A DNA stretch of 64,000 nucleotides from Aureivirga marina (GTDB taxonomy: Bacteria; Bacteroidota; Bacteroidia; Flavobacteriales; Flavobacteriaceae): positions 156,037 to 220,036 of the forward strand of contig NZ_JADPIB010000006.1 in NCBI RefSeq assembly GCF_015767265.1. The letters are read 5' to 3'. Below, in pieces: positions 8,198 to 17,242 of the stretch; positions within the stretch are counted from its first letter, which is position 1, and every line of letters begins with the position of its first letter. Position numbers and translations under genes: made by a program. The notes below the pieces were generated by a model that saw only the letters and a program-made list of their open reading frames with translations, was not told the origin of the DNA and ran no database searches.

Positions 8198-11100
8198 TTA
8201 AATTTTGATTTTTATACTTTTTATTCCTTTTTCAGTTTTGACATTTATCAAATAAACTCCTTCTGAAATGGTTTCTTGAATTGGAACTTTATATTCTGTT
8301 TTTAAACTTTCTACTTTTTTATTTATAATAGATTGACCTAGTAAGTTAAACATAGAAACCTGCTCAATCGTTTCATTTTTAGTTTGAATTACAATTTCAT
8401 TTGTCAAATTTGAATAGAAAACCTTAATTTCATTTAAGTTATCTTCTGCAATATCTAAACCTTCTTGTGGCTCAAAAACAATCGAAAATCGGTTATCATG
8501 GTATCCTTTTTCGATAAAATATTCAAATGGAATATCAGAAAGTTCATGAGTTAAACTTGTTGCTCTATCTTTTAAAAATACTTTTGCATCAATATTTATT
8601 AATTCATCAATTTTAAATGTATGAATTCCGTCTCTTTCTGTTTTTACAGCTAAAGGCAATTCATGATCTACATGAAATTCTGAAACTCCAATAATAACAT
8701 ATTTTCTATCATTTCCTTGAAATTTCCAAAAGATATCAGTTTCTTGTTCATCAATCATTTCACTATCATATCCATTTTCATGATCTGTTGTTAATCCTTC
8801 TTTAAAACCAGCAGCAATTTGTCTAAGACCTAATTGATTGTTTTCTGTAAAATGTCCAAAACTCATTTTCAAAATACTTACCTGAGATTCTTGATTATTT
8901 GTAGTTCTTAATAAAAAAGATTCACTTGTTTCCTCTGTTTTATGTACTCTTTGCGAATTATCAAAAGTAATTGTTCCACCTGATGTAGAACCTAAAACAA
9001 TAAATCCTTGTCCAACTGGCAAATATCTTTGTGGTGTTTTCGCACCAATTAATTCTTCTCCTGTGTTAATATGGATTGCTTTAACTCCTGTTAATAAATT
9101 TAAAGTAGCAAATCCACCAGAATAATCTTCAATTCCATGATAAGTTGCAGAAACATGATCCCAAAAATGTAATGTTCCATTTTTAATCACATTTATATTA
9201 TCTAAAATAAATTTATTTGAGTCAAATGCAGATGGATAAGGATTTCCTAAAACACTTTCATTATTTGGTGAAATTGTTGTTGTGTAAATTCCATCATTTG
9301 GTTTTCCTATAAATACATAAGTTTCATCTCTTCCAGTTCCTTTTATAGAAAAACCTTCACCAGCTTTCACTTTTACAAATTCATCACGAATAAATTCCCA
9401 ATCATTATAAGAACTTCCATCTACAAATCTCCATAACCAATAATTACTTAACTGTAAAGGCGCTGTTCCTGCATCAAAAGGACTTTCCACATAAGTATAT
9501 TCAGAATGATTTGAATTCGCAGTAACTCCTTGGTATCCACCATAAATTAATTCATCATAATTTCCTCCAACATGAATTACATCCGTTACATCATGCTTAT
9601 CACCCGTTTCACTAGAAACTGGTGAACTTAAATATTGCACTGTATATTTTGTCGGATGCAAAGATTTTCTTTGACGATACATTTTACCTTCTCCAGTAAC
9701 TTTTGAAGATTCTGAATGTTTCTGTATAATTTGTGCATCTCCTAACAAACGAATATCTCCATCTAATTGCATTCCATCTTCAATAAATAAAGCAATTCCA
9801 TCTTCAATTACTAAAGTATTGCCTTCTTTTACAACTAATTCTTTTACCTCAGCATTTTCAGATAAAATAGCTGTCATTCCTGAAGAATTTTGAGAATCAA
9901 TCATTAATCTTTTACATCCATCAACCATAGAAGGAGCTTCATTTGTTCCACTTCCATTTTTATAAGCATAACCATTCCAACCAATCATTGGCAAGTATTC
10001 CAAAGTAAAATAATCTCCATCTGAAAAAGAAACTCCAGAAGCACTCCACTCTGTTCCATTTTGTGTTAAAGGATAAGAAACATAAGTTCCAAAACTTTCA
10101 CTACTAGAAACAATTAATTTAAAATCATTACAATCAGAATCAATTGTTTCCATATCAATATCAGTCATTTCAAATGCAATATCTACATTTCCTACATCAT
10201 TTTTTTTATCTACTCTCCATGTATTTGATAATCGATAAGAGAAATTCATCGAATTATAGTTAAAATGATAATCGTGAATATTTTTAGTGTCAGCTCCCCA
10301 GAAAATAAATTCATTATTTGAAATACTACTCGGATTTTTCATGGAAACAATACCAGTTCCTTTAGAATGTAAATGAGAACTTCCATCGGAAGCTTTCCCA
10401 ATTCCAGCCACATGAAAATCAAAATTTCCGTTAGAACTTTTATCCATTTTATAAAACCCATTTCCATTAGAAGCCAATTCAGAACCGTATTTTGCACTTA
10501 AATAATTTTCAATGATAATTCTTTCTGCTAAAGTAATTTGATCTGAAAAAACTATAACTTCCGACATAGAACCATTGAATTCTCTCACATCCCAACCATA
10601 CCAATAATATGCGTAATAACCCCCAAGGAAAAAACGATTATTAACATTTGTTCCTCCATTATTAATTTTTCTTAATTGTGTTAGTATATGAAATTTTTGG
10701 TTATGTGTATATCCTGAAGCACCATCAATAAATGAATTTCCTTGTGTTCCACTCCAAGCATCATCATTATTTTCTTCTGCTCCAATTGCTTGCCATTGAT
10801 TGGGATTTGTCTTTGTTCTACGAATTCCTTTATCGCCTTCAAATCCAACAAGACCACCAATAAAATTATGACTTCCAGGAGTATTTGCAACAAAAATGCT
10901 ACGTCCATTTACATAATTTGTAGTTCTAAAATTTCGATTTAAATCTTGCCCATCAAAAGAAGCATAGGAATTTACAGAGTTTGTAACATAAACTCCTTTT
11001 CCTTTTTGACTTGCAGTATTGTTTTGTAGGTAATATGCATGAGAATTATTTCCACTCATGTCATTCCATTGATAAATCGTTTCACCGTTTGAAGGTGTAA

Positions 11101-11245
11101 GTCCTCCAGAATTTTTCATCGATTCTGGTATAAGCCATAGTTCTAACGCAGAAGAACCGTCAGTATTTCCGACCCCTCCTGGTCCATTTTGCCCCATTGT
11201 AGTAGAAAAAAACAACAATGTTATAAATAGAGAAAAAATCCTCAT
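8198..11245 (-). CDS. Large secreted protein with LamG-like domain and T9SS sorting domain
   Basis: About 1015 residues. I chose ATG at 11245; the TTG two codons upstream is less likely. A signal peptide (MRIFSLFITLLFFSTTMGQ) is followed by a concanavalin/LamG-like region (LELWLIPESM, WNDMSGNNSHAYY, ending in IIENYLSAKYG). Beta-rich repeats and a long C-terminal portion follow. The last 80 or so residues are a type A T9SS sorting domain (MFNLLGQSI, GVYLINVKTEKG, IKSIKIKI). Such proteins are exported by the type IX system and stay on the surface or are released. No catalytic motif was recognised. It could be an adhesin or a polysaccharide-binding surface protein. The gene is monocistronic. Confidence 0.8.
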   Translation of the reverse strand: MRIFSLFITLLFFSTTMGQNGPGGVGNTDGSSALELWLIPESMKNSGGLTPSNGETIYQWNDMSGNNSHAYYLQNNTASQKGKGVYVTNSVNSYASFDGQDLNRNFRTTNYVNGRSIFVANTPGSHNFIGGLVGFEGDKGIRRTKTNPNQWQAIGAEENNDDAWSGTQGNSFIDGASGYTHNQKFHILTQLRKINNGGTNVNNRFFLGGYYAYYWYGWDVREFNGSMSEVIVFSDQITLAERIIIENYLSAKYGSELASNGNGFYKMDKSSNGNFDFHVAGIGKASDGSSHLHSKGTGIVSMKNPSSISNNEFIFWGADTKNIHDYHFNYNSMNFSYRLSNTWRVDKKNDVGNVDIAFEMTDIDMETIDSDCNDFKLIVSSSESFGTYVSYPLTQNGTEWSASGVSFSDGDYFTLEYLPMIGWNGYAYKNGSGTNEAPSMVDGCKRLMIDSQNSSGMTAILSENAEVKELVVKEGNTLVIEDGIALFIEDGMQLDGDIRLLGDAQIIQKHSESSKVTGEGKMYRQRKSLHPTKYTVQYLSSPVSSETGDKHDVTDVIHVGGNYDELIYGGYQGVTANSNHSEYTYVESPFDAGTAPLQLSNYWLWRFVDGSSYNDWEFIRDEFVKVKAGEGFSIKGTGRDETYVFIGKPNDGIYTTTISPNNESVLGNPYPSAFDSNKFILDNINVIKNGTLHFWDHVSATYHGIEDYSGGFATLNLLTGVKAIHINTGEELIGAKTPQRYLPVGQGFIVLGSTSGGTITFDNSQRVHKTEETSESFLLRTTNNQESQVSILKMSFGHFTENNQLGLRQIAAGFKEGLTTDHENGYDSEMIDEQETDIFWKFQGNDRKYVIIGVSEFHVDHELPLAVKTERDGIHTFKIDELINIDAKVFLKDRATSLTHELSDIPFEYFIEKGYHDNRFSIVFEPQEGLDIAEDNLNEIKVFYSNLTNEIVIQTKNETIEQVSMFNLLGQSIINKKVESLKTEYKVPIQETISEGVYLINVKTEKGIKSIKIKI

Positions 11246-11723
11246 AATCAATTTGTTTTTGAATGTTTAAGTTAGTAATAGGTTAAATTCACATAATTAT
11301 TTTCTATTCAAAATTGGGATTATTGAAATCGAAAATGATGTAAGAAACGGGTATTATTTTAGTTGCTTAAACACTTTACATATTGATTAAAATGATGTTC
11401 AAATCATTTCTTTTTTCGTAGTTATAACTAGAGATTTTATGTTTTTTTCATCCGTGTAATTTTTTGCATATTTTTCCAATTATTTTATTTTCACTACACC
11501 AATATAATAATATTAAATTGAAATTTGAAAACATAACAGATTGTTTACCATTTATTTAAGCATTAAAATTATAGCTTAAACCTACGATTTCTCTATTTTC
11601 ATTGAATTAAGAATGCTTGTTAAAGTTTAGGTAAAATTGCCTTTTCAAGAAGTTTTTTAGCATTCTTTTTAAAAGAAAATTAAAAAAGTGGTATTTTCGG
11701 AGAATAATATCTCAATAGAAATT
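11246..11723. other. 478-bp intergenic region between divergent T9SS cargo genes
   Basis: This AT-rich spacer carries the 5' regions of two divergently transcribed secreted-protein genes. On the plus strand a -7-like box TATTTTCG lies at 11692-11699. A weak 8-bp inverted repeat AAGAATGC/GCATTCTT (11609-11616 and 11660-11667) precedes it. No convincing minus-strand -7 box, small gene or RNA structure was seen. Confidence 0.5.
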
Positions 11724-13337
11724 ATGAAAAAACTATTACTAATTATTACTCTACTTCCAGTTTGGGCTTTTTCTCAAAATACAATTCAAGATGCTTGGAT
11801 TTATTTTAGTAATAAGCCAGAAGCAAACAATTTTATTGAAAATCCTCTAACAATGCTTTCACAAAAAGCTTTGGATAGAAGAATCAAACAAGGAATTTCT
11901 TTGGATGAAAAAGATGCTCCAATTCATGCATCTTATTATAATGAAATTAAAAATACAACAGGAATTCAAATTTTAGCCAAATCTAAATGGATGAATGCAC
12001 TTCATATTCAAGGAACTTTTGAAGTTATTTCTAATTTAGAAAATAAAAATTTTGTTTCTCATATTGAATTTGCTGATAAAACATTAAATAGTTCAGGTGT
12101 TTCTTCAAGAGTTAAAAAGAATTCTAAAACTTTTGATGCTTCTAAAAAATTAGAAACAACCGAAAATTATAATTATGGAAATGCTACAAATCAAATCGAA
12201 ATGTTAGGTGGTGAAAAACTTCACGAACTTGGTTATACAGGAAGTGAAATGACAATCGCCGTGATTGATGCTGGTTTTCCAAATGTAAATAATTTAGATG
12301 CTTTTGCTTATCTAAGAGATAATAATAAAATATTAGGTGGTTATAATTTCGTAAACAATTCTGAGAATTTTTACATGGGAAATTCTCATGGAACTTTGGT
12401 TCTTTCTGATATTGCTGGGAATGTTTCAAACGAATTTGTTGGAACTGCTCCTAATGCAAGTTTTTATTTATTTATAACTGAAGATGCTAGCCAAGAAATG
12501 CCAATCGAAGAAAGTAATTGGGTACAAGCTGTGGAAAGAGCTGATAGTTTAGGTGTAGACGTTATCAATACTTCTTTAGGTTATACAGAATATGACAATC
12601 CAAATTATAGCTATATATATGCAGATATGAATGGACAAACTGCATTTGCTTCAAGAGCTGCGGATATTGCTTTTTCTAGAGGAATGATTTTAGTTACTTC
12701 TGCTGGAAATAGCGGAAATGATGCTTGGCATTATATCGGTGTTCCTGCTGATGCTAAAAATGTTTTTACAATTGGTGCTGTTGATCCTAATAGAAATATT
12801 GCAAATTTTAGTTCTTTCGGCCCAACTTCTGACGGAAGAATCAAACCAGATGTTTGTGCTGAAGGTAGAAATGTTTATGTAATTGATGCTATTGGACAAA
12901 TTAAAACTTCTAATGGAACTTCGTTTTCTTCTCCTGTACTTTGTGGAGTTGTAGCTTGTTTATGGGAAGCTTTTCCAGATAAAACTAATTTGGAAATCAT
13001 GGATCTTTTAAGAAAATCTGCACATTTATATAACAATCCAACAGATCAAGAAGGTTATGGAATTCCTAATATCACAAAAATTTTAGAGGAAAATGAAATC
13101 ATTCAAAATACAGATTTAACTATTTACCCTAATCCTGTAAAAGATTATTTAAAAATTAAATCTGCTTCTTCTCAAGTTGATATTAAAATATTTAATGTTT
13201 TAGGTAAAAAAATTATGGATAAAAAATTCACTAATACACCTAATGGAATCAATCTTGACATTTTAACTTCTGGAATTTATATCGTTCGAATTACGGACGA
13301 AAAAAATAAAACAACCCGAAAAATTATCAAAGAATAA
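11724..13337 (+). CDS. S8 family serine peptidase (subtilase) with T9SS sorting domain
   Basis: A 537-residue secreted subtilisin-like protease. The catalytic triad is visible: D182 in VIDAGFPNVNN, H222 in NSHGTLVLSDIAG, and S400 in NGTSFSSPVLCGV. The oxyanion segment is TSAGNSGNDAW. The signal peptide MKKLLLIITLLPVWAFSQ leads into an inhibitor-like propeptide. The C-terminal T9SS domain begins near LTIYPNPVKDYLKIKS and ends in RKIIKE. I chose ATG 11724 over the upstream GTG at 11688 because it opens directly into the signal peptide and because a -7 box (11692-11699) falls inside the longer version. The next gene starts at the very next base, implying one transcript. Confidence 0.9.
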   Translation: MKKLLLIITLLPVWAFSQNTIQDAWIYFSNKPEANNFIENPLTMLSQKALDRRIKQGISLDEKDAPIHASYYNEIKNTTGIQILAKSKWMNALHIQGTFEVISNLENKNFVSHIEFADKTLNSSGVSSRVKKNSKTFDASKKLETTENYNYGNATNQIEMLGGEKLHELGYTGSEMTIAVIDAGFPNVNNLDAFAYLRDNNKILGGYNFVNNSENFYMGNSHGTLVLSDIAGNVSNEFVGTAPNASFYLFITEDASQEMPIEESNWVQAVERADSLGVDVINTSLGYTEYDNPNYSYIYADMNGQTAFASRAADIAFSRGMILVTSAGNSGNDAWHYIGVPADAKNVFTIGAVDPNRNIANFSSFGPTSDGRIKPDVCAEGRNVYVIDAIGQIKTSNGTSFSSPVLCGVVACLWEAFPDKTNLEIMDLLRKSAHLYNNPTDQEGYGIPNITKILEENEIIQNTDLTIYPNPVKDYLKIKSASSQVDIKIFNVLGKKIMDKKFTNTPNGINLDILTSGIYIVRITDEKNKTTRKIIKE

Positions 13338-14273
13338 ATGACAAATAGAATAACGGAACTTTTTAAAATTGAACACCCAATAATTCAAGCTGGAATGATT
13401 TGGGTAAGTGGTTATAAACTTGCAGCAGCAGTTAGTAATGCTGGTGGATTAGGATTGATTGGAGCTGGCTCAATGTACCCTGATGTTTTAAGAGAACACA
13501 TTCAAAAATGTAAAAAAGCTACTGACAAACCTTTTGGTGTAAATGTTCCGATGCTGTATCCAAATATTGAAGAAATTATGGATATTATTGTGGAAGAAAA
13601 AGTACCAATTGTTTTTACTTCTGCTGGAAATCCAAAAACTTGGACAAATTTTTTAAAAGAAAAAGGAATCACGGTTGTACATGTAGTAAGTAGCGTAAAA
13701 TTTGCTTTAAAAGCTGAAGCTGCTGGTGTTGATGCCGTTGTTGCAGAAGGTTTTGAAGCTGGAGGACACAATGGTCGCGAAGAAACTACTACTTTTACTT
13801 TAATTCCGATGGTAAAACAAAAAGTAAAAATTCCTGTAATTGCTGCTGGAGGAATTGCTTCTGGAAGAGGAATGCTAGCTGCACAAGTTTTAGGTGCTGA
13901 TGGTGTTCAAATTGGAAGTCGATTTGCTGCTTCAGAAGAGTCTTCTGCACATATCAATTTTAAAAATACAATTGTAAATACAGAAGATGGCGGAACTCAT
14001 TTAACTTTAAAAGAATTGGCTCCTGTTCGATTAATTAAAAATAAATTCTTTAATGATTTACAAGATTTATATACAAAAAATCCTTCTGTAGATGATTTAA
14101 AAAGTTTACTTGGAAGAGCTAGAGCAAAAAAGGGAATGTTTGAAGGTGATTTAGATGAAGGCGAATTAGAAATCGGTCAAATAGCTGGTTTAATTCAAGA
14201 AATTTTACCTGCAAAAGAAATTTTAGACAATATTTTACAAGAATATAATGAAGTAAAACAAAGTTTTTGCTAA
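13338..14273 (+). CDS. NAD(P)H-dependent flavin oxidoreductase, nitronate monooxygenase (2-nitropropane dioxygenase) family
   Basis: A 311-residue TIM-barrel flavoenzyme. The N-terminus RITELFKIEHPIIQAGM and AVSNAGGLGLIGAGS are family signatures. The FMN phosphate-binding loop is PVIAAGGIASGRG with GADGVQIGSRF. A catalytic histidine lies in AGGHNGREE. Family members oxidise alkyl nitronates with FMN, or act as enoyl-ACP reductases (FabK) in some lineages, so the true substrate is uncertain. Its ATG follows the TAA of the subtilase gene without any gap, so the two are translationally adjacent, although their functions are not obviously related. A terminator hairpin follows. Confidence 0.85.
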   Translation: MTNRITELFKIEHPIIQAGMIWVSGYKLAAAVSNAGGLGLIGAGSMYPDVLREHIQKCKKATDKPFGVNVPMLYPNIEEIMDIIVEEKVPIVFTSAGNPKTWTNFLKEKGITVVHVVSSVKFALKAEAAGVDAVVAEGFEAGGHNGREETTTFTLIPMVKQKVKIPVIAAGGIASGRGMLAAQVLGADGVQIGSRFAASEESSAHINFKNTIVNTEDGGTHLTLKELAPVRLIKNKFFNDLQDLYTKNPSVDDLKSLLGRARAKKGMFEGDLDEGELEIGQIAGLIQEILPAKEILDNILQEYNEVKQSFC

Positions 14274-14281
14274 ACAATATT

Positions 14282-14308
14282 AAGGTAGTTTCATCGCTAC
14301 CTTTTTTT
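14282..14308 (+). terminator. Terminator after the subtilase/flavin oxidoreductase pair
   Basis: Stem AAGGTAG/CTACCTT with an 8-base loop, followed by a T run. Confidence 0.85.
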
Positions 14309-14388
14309 ATTTTCAAAATTTATTTCCTGATTCTTTTTTAAAATATAATTCATTAAATTTAAGATAGTTAACTCAAAATAATCTTATT

Positions 14389-14781
14389 ATGAATTCTGCT
14401 GAAAAGGAAGTTTGGAAATTAGAAGAGCATTATTGGAAAGTTTTAAATAATCTAGATTTAGATTCTTATTTAAAACTTTGGGATGAAGATTTGGTTGCTT
14501 GGCCAAGTTGGAGTGATGAAACAAGAACAAAAAGCGAAATTGGAGAATCTATCCATTTTGTACAACAAGGAAAAAATTTAGAATTCAAATATGTTTTAGA
14601 AAAACATTCTGTAAAACAATATGATTGTGTTGTGATTGCACTTTATGTTGTTCGATTTGTTTTTAAAAATAAGATTACTGAAAAAATCGAATCTTCAAAA
14701 TCTACACGAATTATTCATACTTGGAGAAAATCAAATGATGGTTGGAAAATAATTGGCGGAATGAATACAGTTCCTTATTAA
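14389..14781 (+). CDS. NTF2/SnoaL-like family protein
   Basis: 130 residues with the NTF2-like cone pattern. There is an N-terminal helix EKEVWKLEEHYWKVLNNLDL, then SYLKLWDEDLVAWPSW, and a closing strand IIHTWRKSNDGWKIIGGMN. The fold covers ketosteroid-isomerase-type enzymes and many small ligand-binding proteins, and no catalytic residues can be assigned. It precedes the Crp/Fnr gene by 63 bp on the same strand. It is probably cytoplasmic, since no signal peptide is present. A second, unrelated-looking NTF2-like gene lies at 16059. Confidence 0.7.
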   Translation: MNSAEKEVWKLEEHYWKVLNNLDLDSYLKLWDEDLVAWPSWSDETRTKSEIGESIHFVQQGKNLEFKYVLEKHSVKQYDCVVIALYVVRFVFKNKITEKIESSKSTRIIHTWRKSNDGWKIIGGMNTVPY

Positions 14782-14844
14782 TTTTATTCTATAATTATTT
14801 TTTTTAGCTCTTTTTGTCTTTGTTTTTATTCTAATTTTACAATC

Positions 14845-15432
14845 ATGATAGAAAATCCGAAAGACGTATTAATTTTACATTTTCAAGAAACTATTTCATT
14901 GAAAGAAAATGAAATTTCTTTAGTTAAAAATCACTTTAAAATTAAAGAATTAAAGAAAAAAGAAATTTTGATTTTTCCTGGTGACGTTTCAAATCATATG
15001 CAATTTATCTATAAAGGTTGTTTGCGAAATTATTATATGGATCAGGAAGCAAAAGAACATATTTTGCAATTTGGAATTGAAAATTGGTGGGTAAATGATT
15101 TGTATAGTTATTTAACCAAAACTCCATCTAAGCAATTTGTTCAAGCAATTGAAAAATCTATAATTCTACAAATTCATCGAGATTCTTTAAACGAACTTTT
15201 TGATCAAATTCCAGCAATAGAGCGTTTTTTTAGATTAAAATTTGAAAAAGCTTATGTTTCTCTTCAAGATAGAACAATCAATACTTTAAGCAAAACTGCG
15301 GAAGAAAGATATTTAGAATTCCGCTCACAATATAGAGATATCGAACAACGCGTTCCTCAATATATGATCGCTTCTTATTTAGGAATTACACCTGAATTTT
15401 TAAGCGCTATGCGAAAAAAAATTGCAAAATAA
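14845..15432 (+). CDS. Crp/Fnr family transcriptional regulator
   Basis: 195 residues. An N-terminal cyclic-nucleotide-binding-like beta-roll (about 25-115, with FPGDVSNHMQFIYKGCLRNY) is followed by a dimer helix and a short C-terminal HTH (QYMIASYLGITPEFLSAMRKK). There is no FNR-type cysteine cluster, so an Fe-S oxygen sensor is unlikely. This subtype is abundant in Bacteroidota and often controls a neighbouring detoxification or redox gene. The FMN reductase at 15512 starts 79 bp downstream on the same strand and is a plausible target. Confidence 0.85.
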   Translation: MIENPKDVLILHFQETISLKENEISLVKNHFKIKELKKKEILIFPGDVSNHMQFIYKGCLRNYYMDQEAKEHILQFGIENWWVNDLYSYLTKTPSKQFVQAIEKSIILQIHRDSLNELFDQIPAIERFFRLKFEKAYVSLQDRTINTLSKTAEERYLEFRSQYRDIEQRVPQYMIASYLGITPEFLSAMRKKIAK

Positions 15433-15511
15433 GACTTTCTTAAGGTACCTTAAGATTTAAGATTTTTAGCTGATTTATTTTTGTTGTATTCAATCTTTAA
15501 TACGAAATACA

Positions 15512-16054
15512 ATGAAAAAAATACTGGCTTTTACAGGAAGTAATAGTTCCAATTCTATTAATAAAAAACTATTACAAATCGCTATAAATGAAATAGAAGA
15601 AAACTCTAATTTTCAAGTTTCATTTATTGATATTGACGAATTATCTTTTCCTATTTATAGTTTAGATGAAGAAAAAAATGGTTTTCCAGAAACTGTAAAA
15701 GAAGTGTATAAAGCTTTTACAAATTCGGATGCTTTTTTAATTTCTTCTCCAGAACATAATGGACTTCCTTCTGCTTTTTTAAAAAATATAATTGACTGGC
15801 TTTCTAGAATTGAACAACCTTTTTTTAATAATAAATCGGTTTTTTTATTAAGCACTTCTCCAGGAAAAAATGGTGGAAATTCACATTTAATTCTATTAGA
15901 AAAATTTATTCCAATGTGGGGAGGGAAATCTACAACAAGTTTTTCTTTAGGAAATTTCTTTGAAAATTATGACGAGGAAAAGAAAACAATCACAGATAAA
16001 ACCTTAAAAGTTGAATTGCAAAAATTACTTAATGAATTTATTAAATCTATATAA
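15512..16054 (+). CDS. NADPH-dependent FMN reductase family protein
   Basis: A 180-residue flavodoxin-like protein. The phosphate-binding loop is FTGSNSSNSINKKLL near the N-terminus, and the family motif ISSPEHNGLPSAFLKNIIDW is near residues 88-107. Relatives such as ChrR, AzoR-like and EmoB enzymes reduce quinones, chromate or azo compounds using FMN and NAD(P)H. It heads a tight gene set with a SnoaL-like protein (4-bp gap) and a GNAT (4-bp gap), which suggests a small detoxification operon next to a Crp/Fnr regulator. The substrate is unknown. Confidence 0.85.
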   Translation: MKKILAFTGSNSSNSINKKLLQIAINEIEENSNFQVSFIDIDELSFPIYSLDEEKNGFPETVKEVYKAFTNSDAFLISSPEHNGLPSAFLKNIIDWLSRIEQPFFNNKSVFLLSTSPGKNGGNSHLILLEKFIPMWGGKSTTSFSLGNFFENYDEEKKTITDKTLKVELQKLLNEFIKSI

Positions 16055-16058
16055 AATA

Positions 16059-16472
16059 ATGAAAACAGAAAATGCAAAAAAAGTTGTTGAAAATTATTTT
16101 CAAGCTTTTAAAAATGGAAATATGGAAGAAATTGAACAAATTTTTCATGAAGATTGTTTGATTGTAAGCGTTAAGGAAAATGAAAATAGAAAAACTGAAG
16201 AATTACACGGAACTTATAGAAAACGTGAAAATGTTCGTCAATTTATCACAAATATTTTAGCATTATTTCATCCGAAAGAATTTGATATTAAAAGAATTAT
16301 TTCAGAAGAAAATACTGTTGTTGCAATTGGTAAATTTGTTCATGAAGTAAAATCAACGGGAAAATTATTCAAAAGTGATTGGGTGCAAATTTGCATTATT
16401 GAAGATTCAAAAATCAAAGAATATAGATTTTTTGAAGATTCTGCTGCACTTTTAATCGCTTCAAAAAAATAA
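16059..16472 (+). CDS. SnoaL/NTF2-like family protein
   Basis: 137 residues starting at ATG 16059; the frame is open further upstream but that part overlaps the FMN reductase. The N-terminal helix AKKVVENYFQAFKNGNMEEI and IFHEDCLIVS form the opening of the NTF2-like cone, and the closing strands read SDWVQICIIEDSKIKEYRFF. The family includes SnoaL polyketide cyclases and many uncharacterised proteins. It sits between the reductase and the GNAT with 4-bp gaps on both sides and is almost certainly co-transcribed. No signal peptide. Confidence 0.75.
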   Translation: MKTENAKKVVENYFQAFKNGNMEEIEQIFHEDCLIVSVKENENRKTEELHGTYRKRENVRQFITNILALFHPKEFDIKRIISEENTVVAIGKFVHEVKSTGKLFKSDWVQICIIEDSKIKEYRFFEDSAALLIASKK

Positions 16473-16476
16473 AATT

Positions 16477-17193
16477 ATGGAAGCAAAAATCATTCAAAAT
16501 CTTTTTGATTTTTGGAAATTAATTGGAGAGAGAACCAGATCGTTTTATAAAAATCCTGAATTTGATTTTACGTTAATTAATCATCATATTTGGCCTTCTA
16601 AAGTTTTCAATATTTGTTCTGAAAATGTTTTAGATTTCGAGGATAAAATCAGAAATCATGAAATTCCGAATGCAATAGCAATCCCTGGGAATAATCATTT
16701 AAATTTTAGTTTTAAAAATTCTAATTTCACCAATTATTCCACAGTAAAAGCGATGTTCCTAAATTTAAAATCTATCGAAAATTCTTTTTCTAATATAAAA
16801 GAAATAGAACTTGTTGATACTTTTCAAAAAGGTGTATTCTTTAAAGAAATAGCGGAAAAATCTTTTAATTATGAAATAGATCAAATGACTATTTTTTCAT
16901 TAATCGGTTATAAAAATATTCAATTATTTATTGGTAAACATGAAAATGAATATGTGACGTGTGGAATAATTTATTTAGATAAAAAAGGAAACTCTGGAAT
17001 TCATATGATTGGAACAATTCCGAAATTCCGAGGTTTAGGATTAGGTAAAAAAATGACAGAAAAATTAATTTCAAAAGCAATTCAAAATAAAAGTAAAAAA
17101 GCATTTTTGGTTGCATCCAAATCTGGGGAGAAAATCTATGAAAAGTTAGGATTTCAGACAGCTGGAACTTTAGAAAGTTATAAATTAGTTTAG
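16477..17193 (+). CDS. GNAT family N-acetyltransferase
   Basis: 238 residues. The first half (about 1-130) is not recognisable. The second half carries a GNAT core, with the acetyl-CoA-binding motif IPKFRGLGLGKKMTEKLISK around residues 184-203 and a beta-bulge strand ending KLGFQTAGTLESYKL. GNATs transfer an acetyl group to amines of small molecules or proteins. The acceptor is unknown. It is the last gene of the 15512-17193 set; the hairpin downstream is oriented mainly for the convergent pcrA gene. Confidence 0.75.
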   Translation: MEAKIIQNLFDFWKLIGERTRSFYKNPEFDFTLINHHIWPSKVFNICSENVLDFEDKIRNHEIPNAIAIPGNNHLNFSFKNSNFTNYSTVKAMFLNLKSIENSFSNIKEIELVDTFQKGVFFKEIAEKSFNYEIDQMTIFSLIGYKNIQLFIGKHENEYVTCGIIYLDKKGNSGIHMIGTIPKFRGLGLGKKMTEKLISKAIQNKSKKAFLVASKSGEKIYEKLGFQTAGTLESYKLV

Positions 17194-17202
17194 GGTTTAA
17201 AC

Positions 17203-17230
17203 AAAAAAAGAGGCTTTTAACAGCCTCTTT
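17203..17230 (-). terminator. Terminator of pcrA
   Basis: Stem AAAGAGGCT/AGCCTCTTT (17207-17230) whose T tract lies on the minus strand, 13 bp beyond the pcrA stop. On the plus strand the T run is short, so it is weaker for the GNAT gene. Confidence 0.8.
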
Positions 17231-17242
17231 ATATTTATATCT

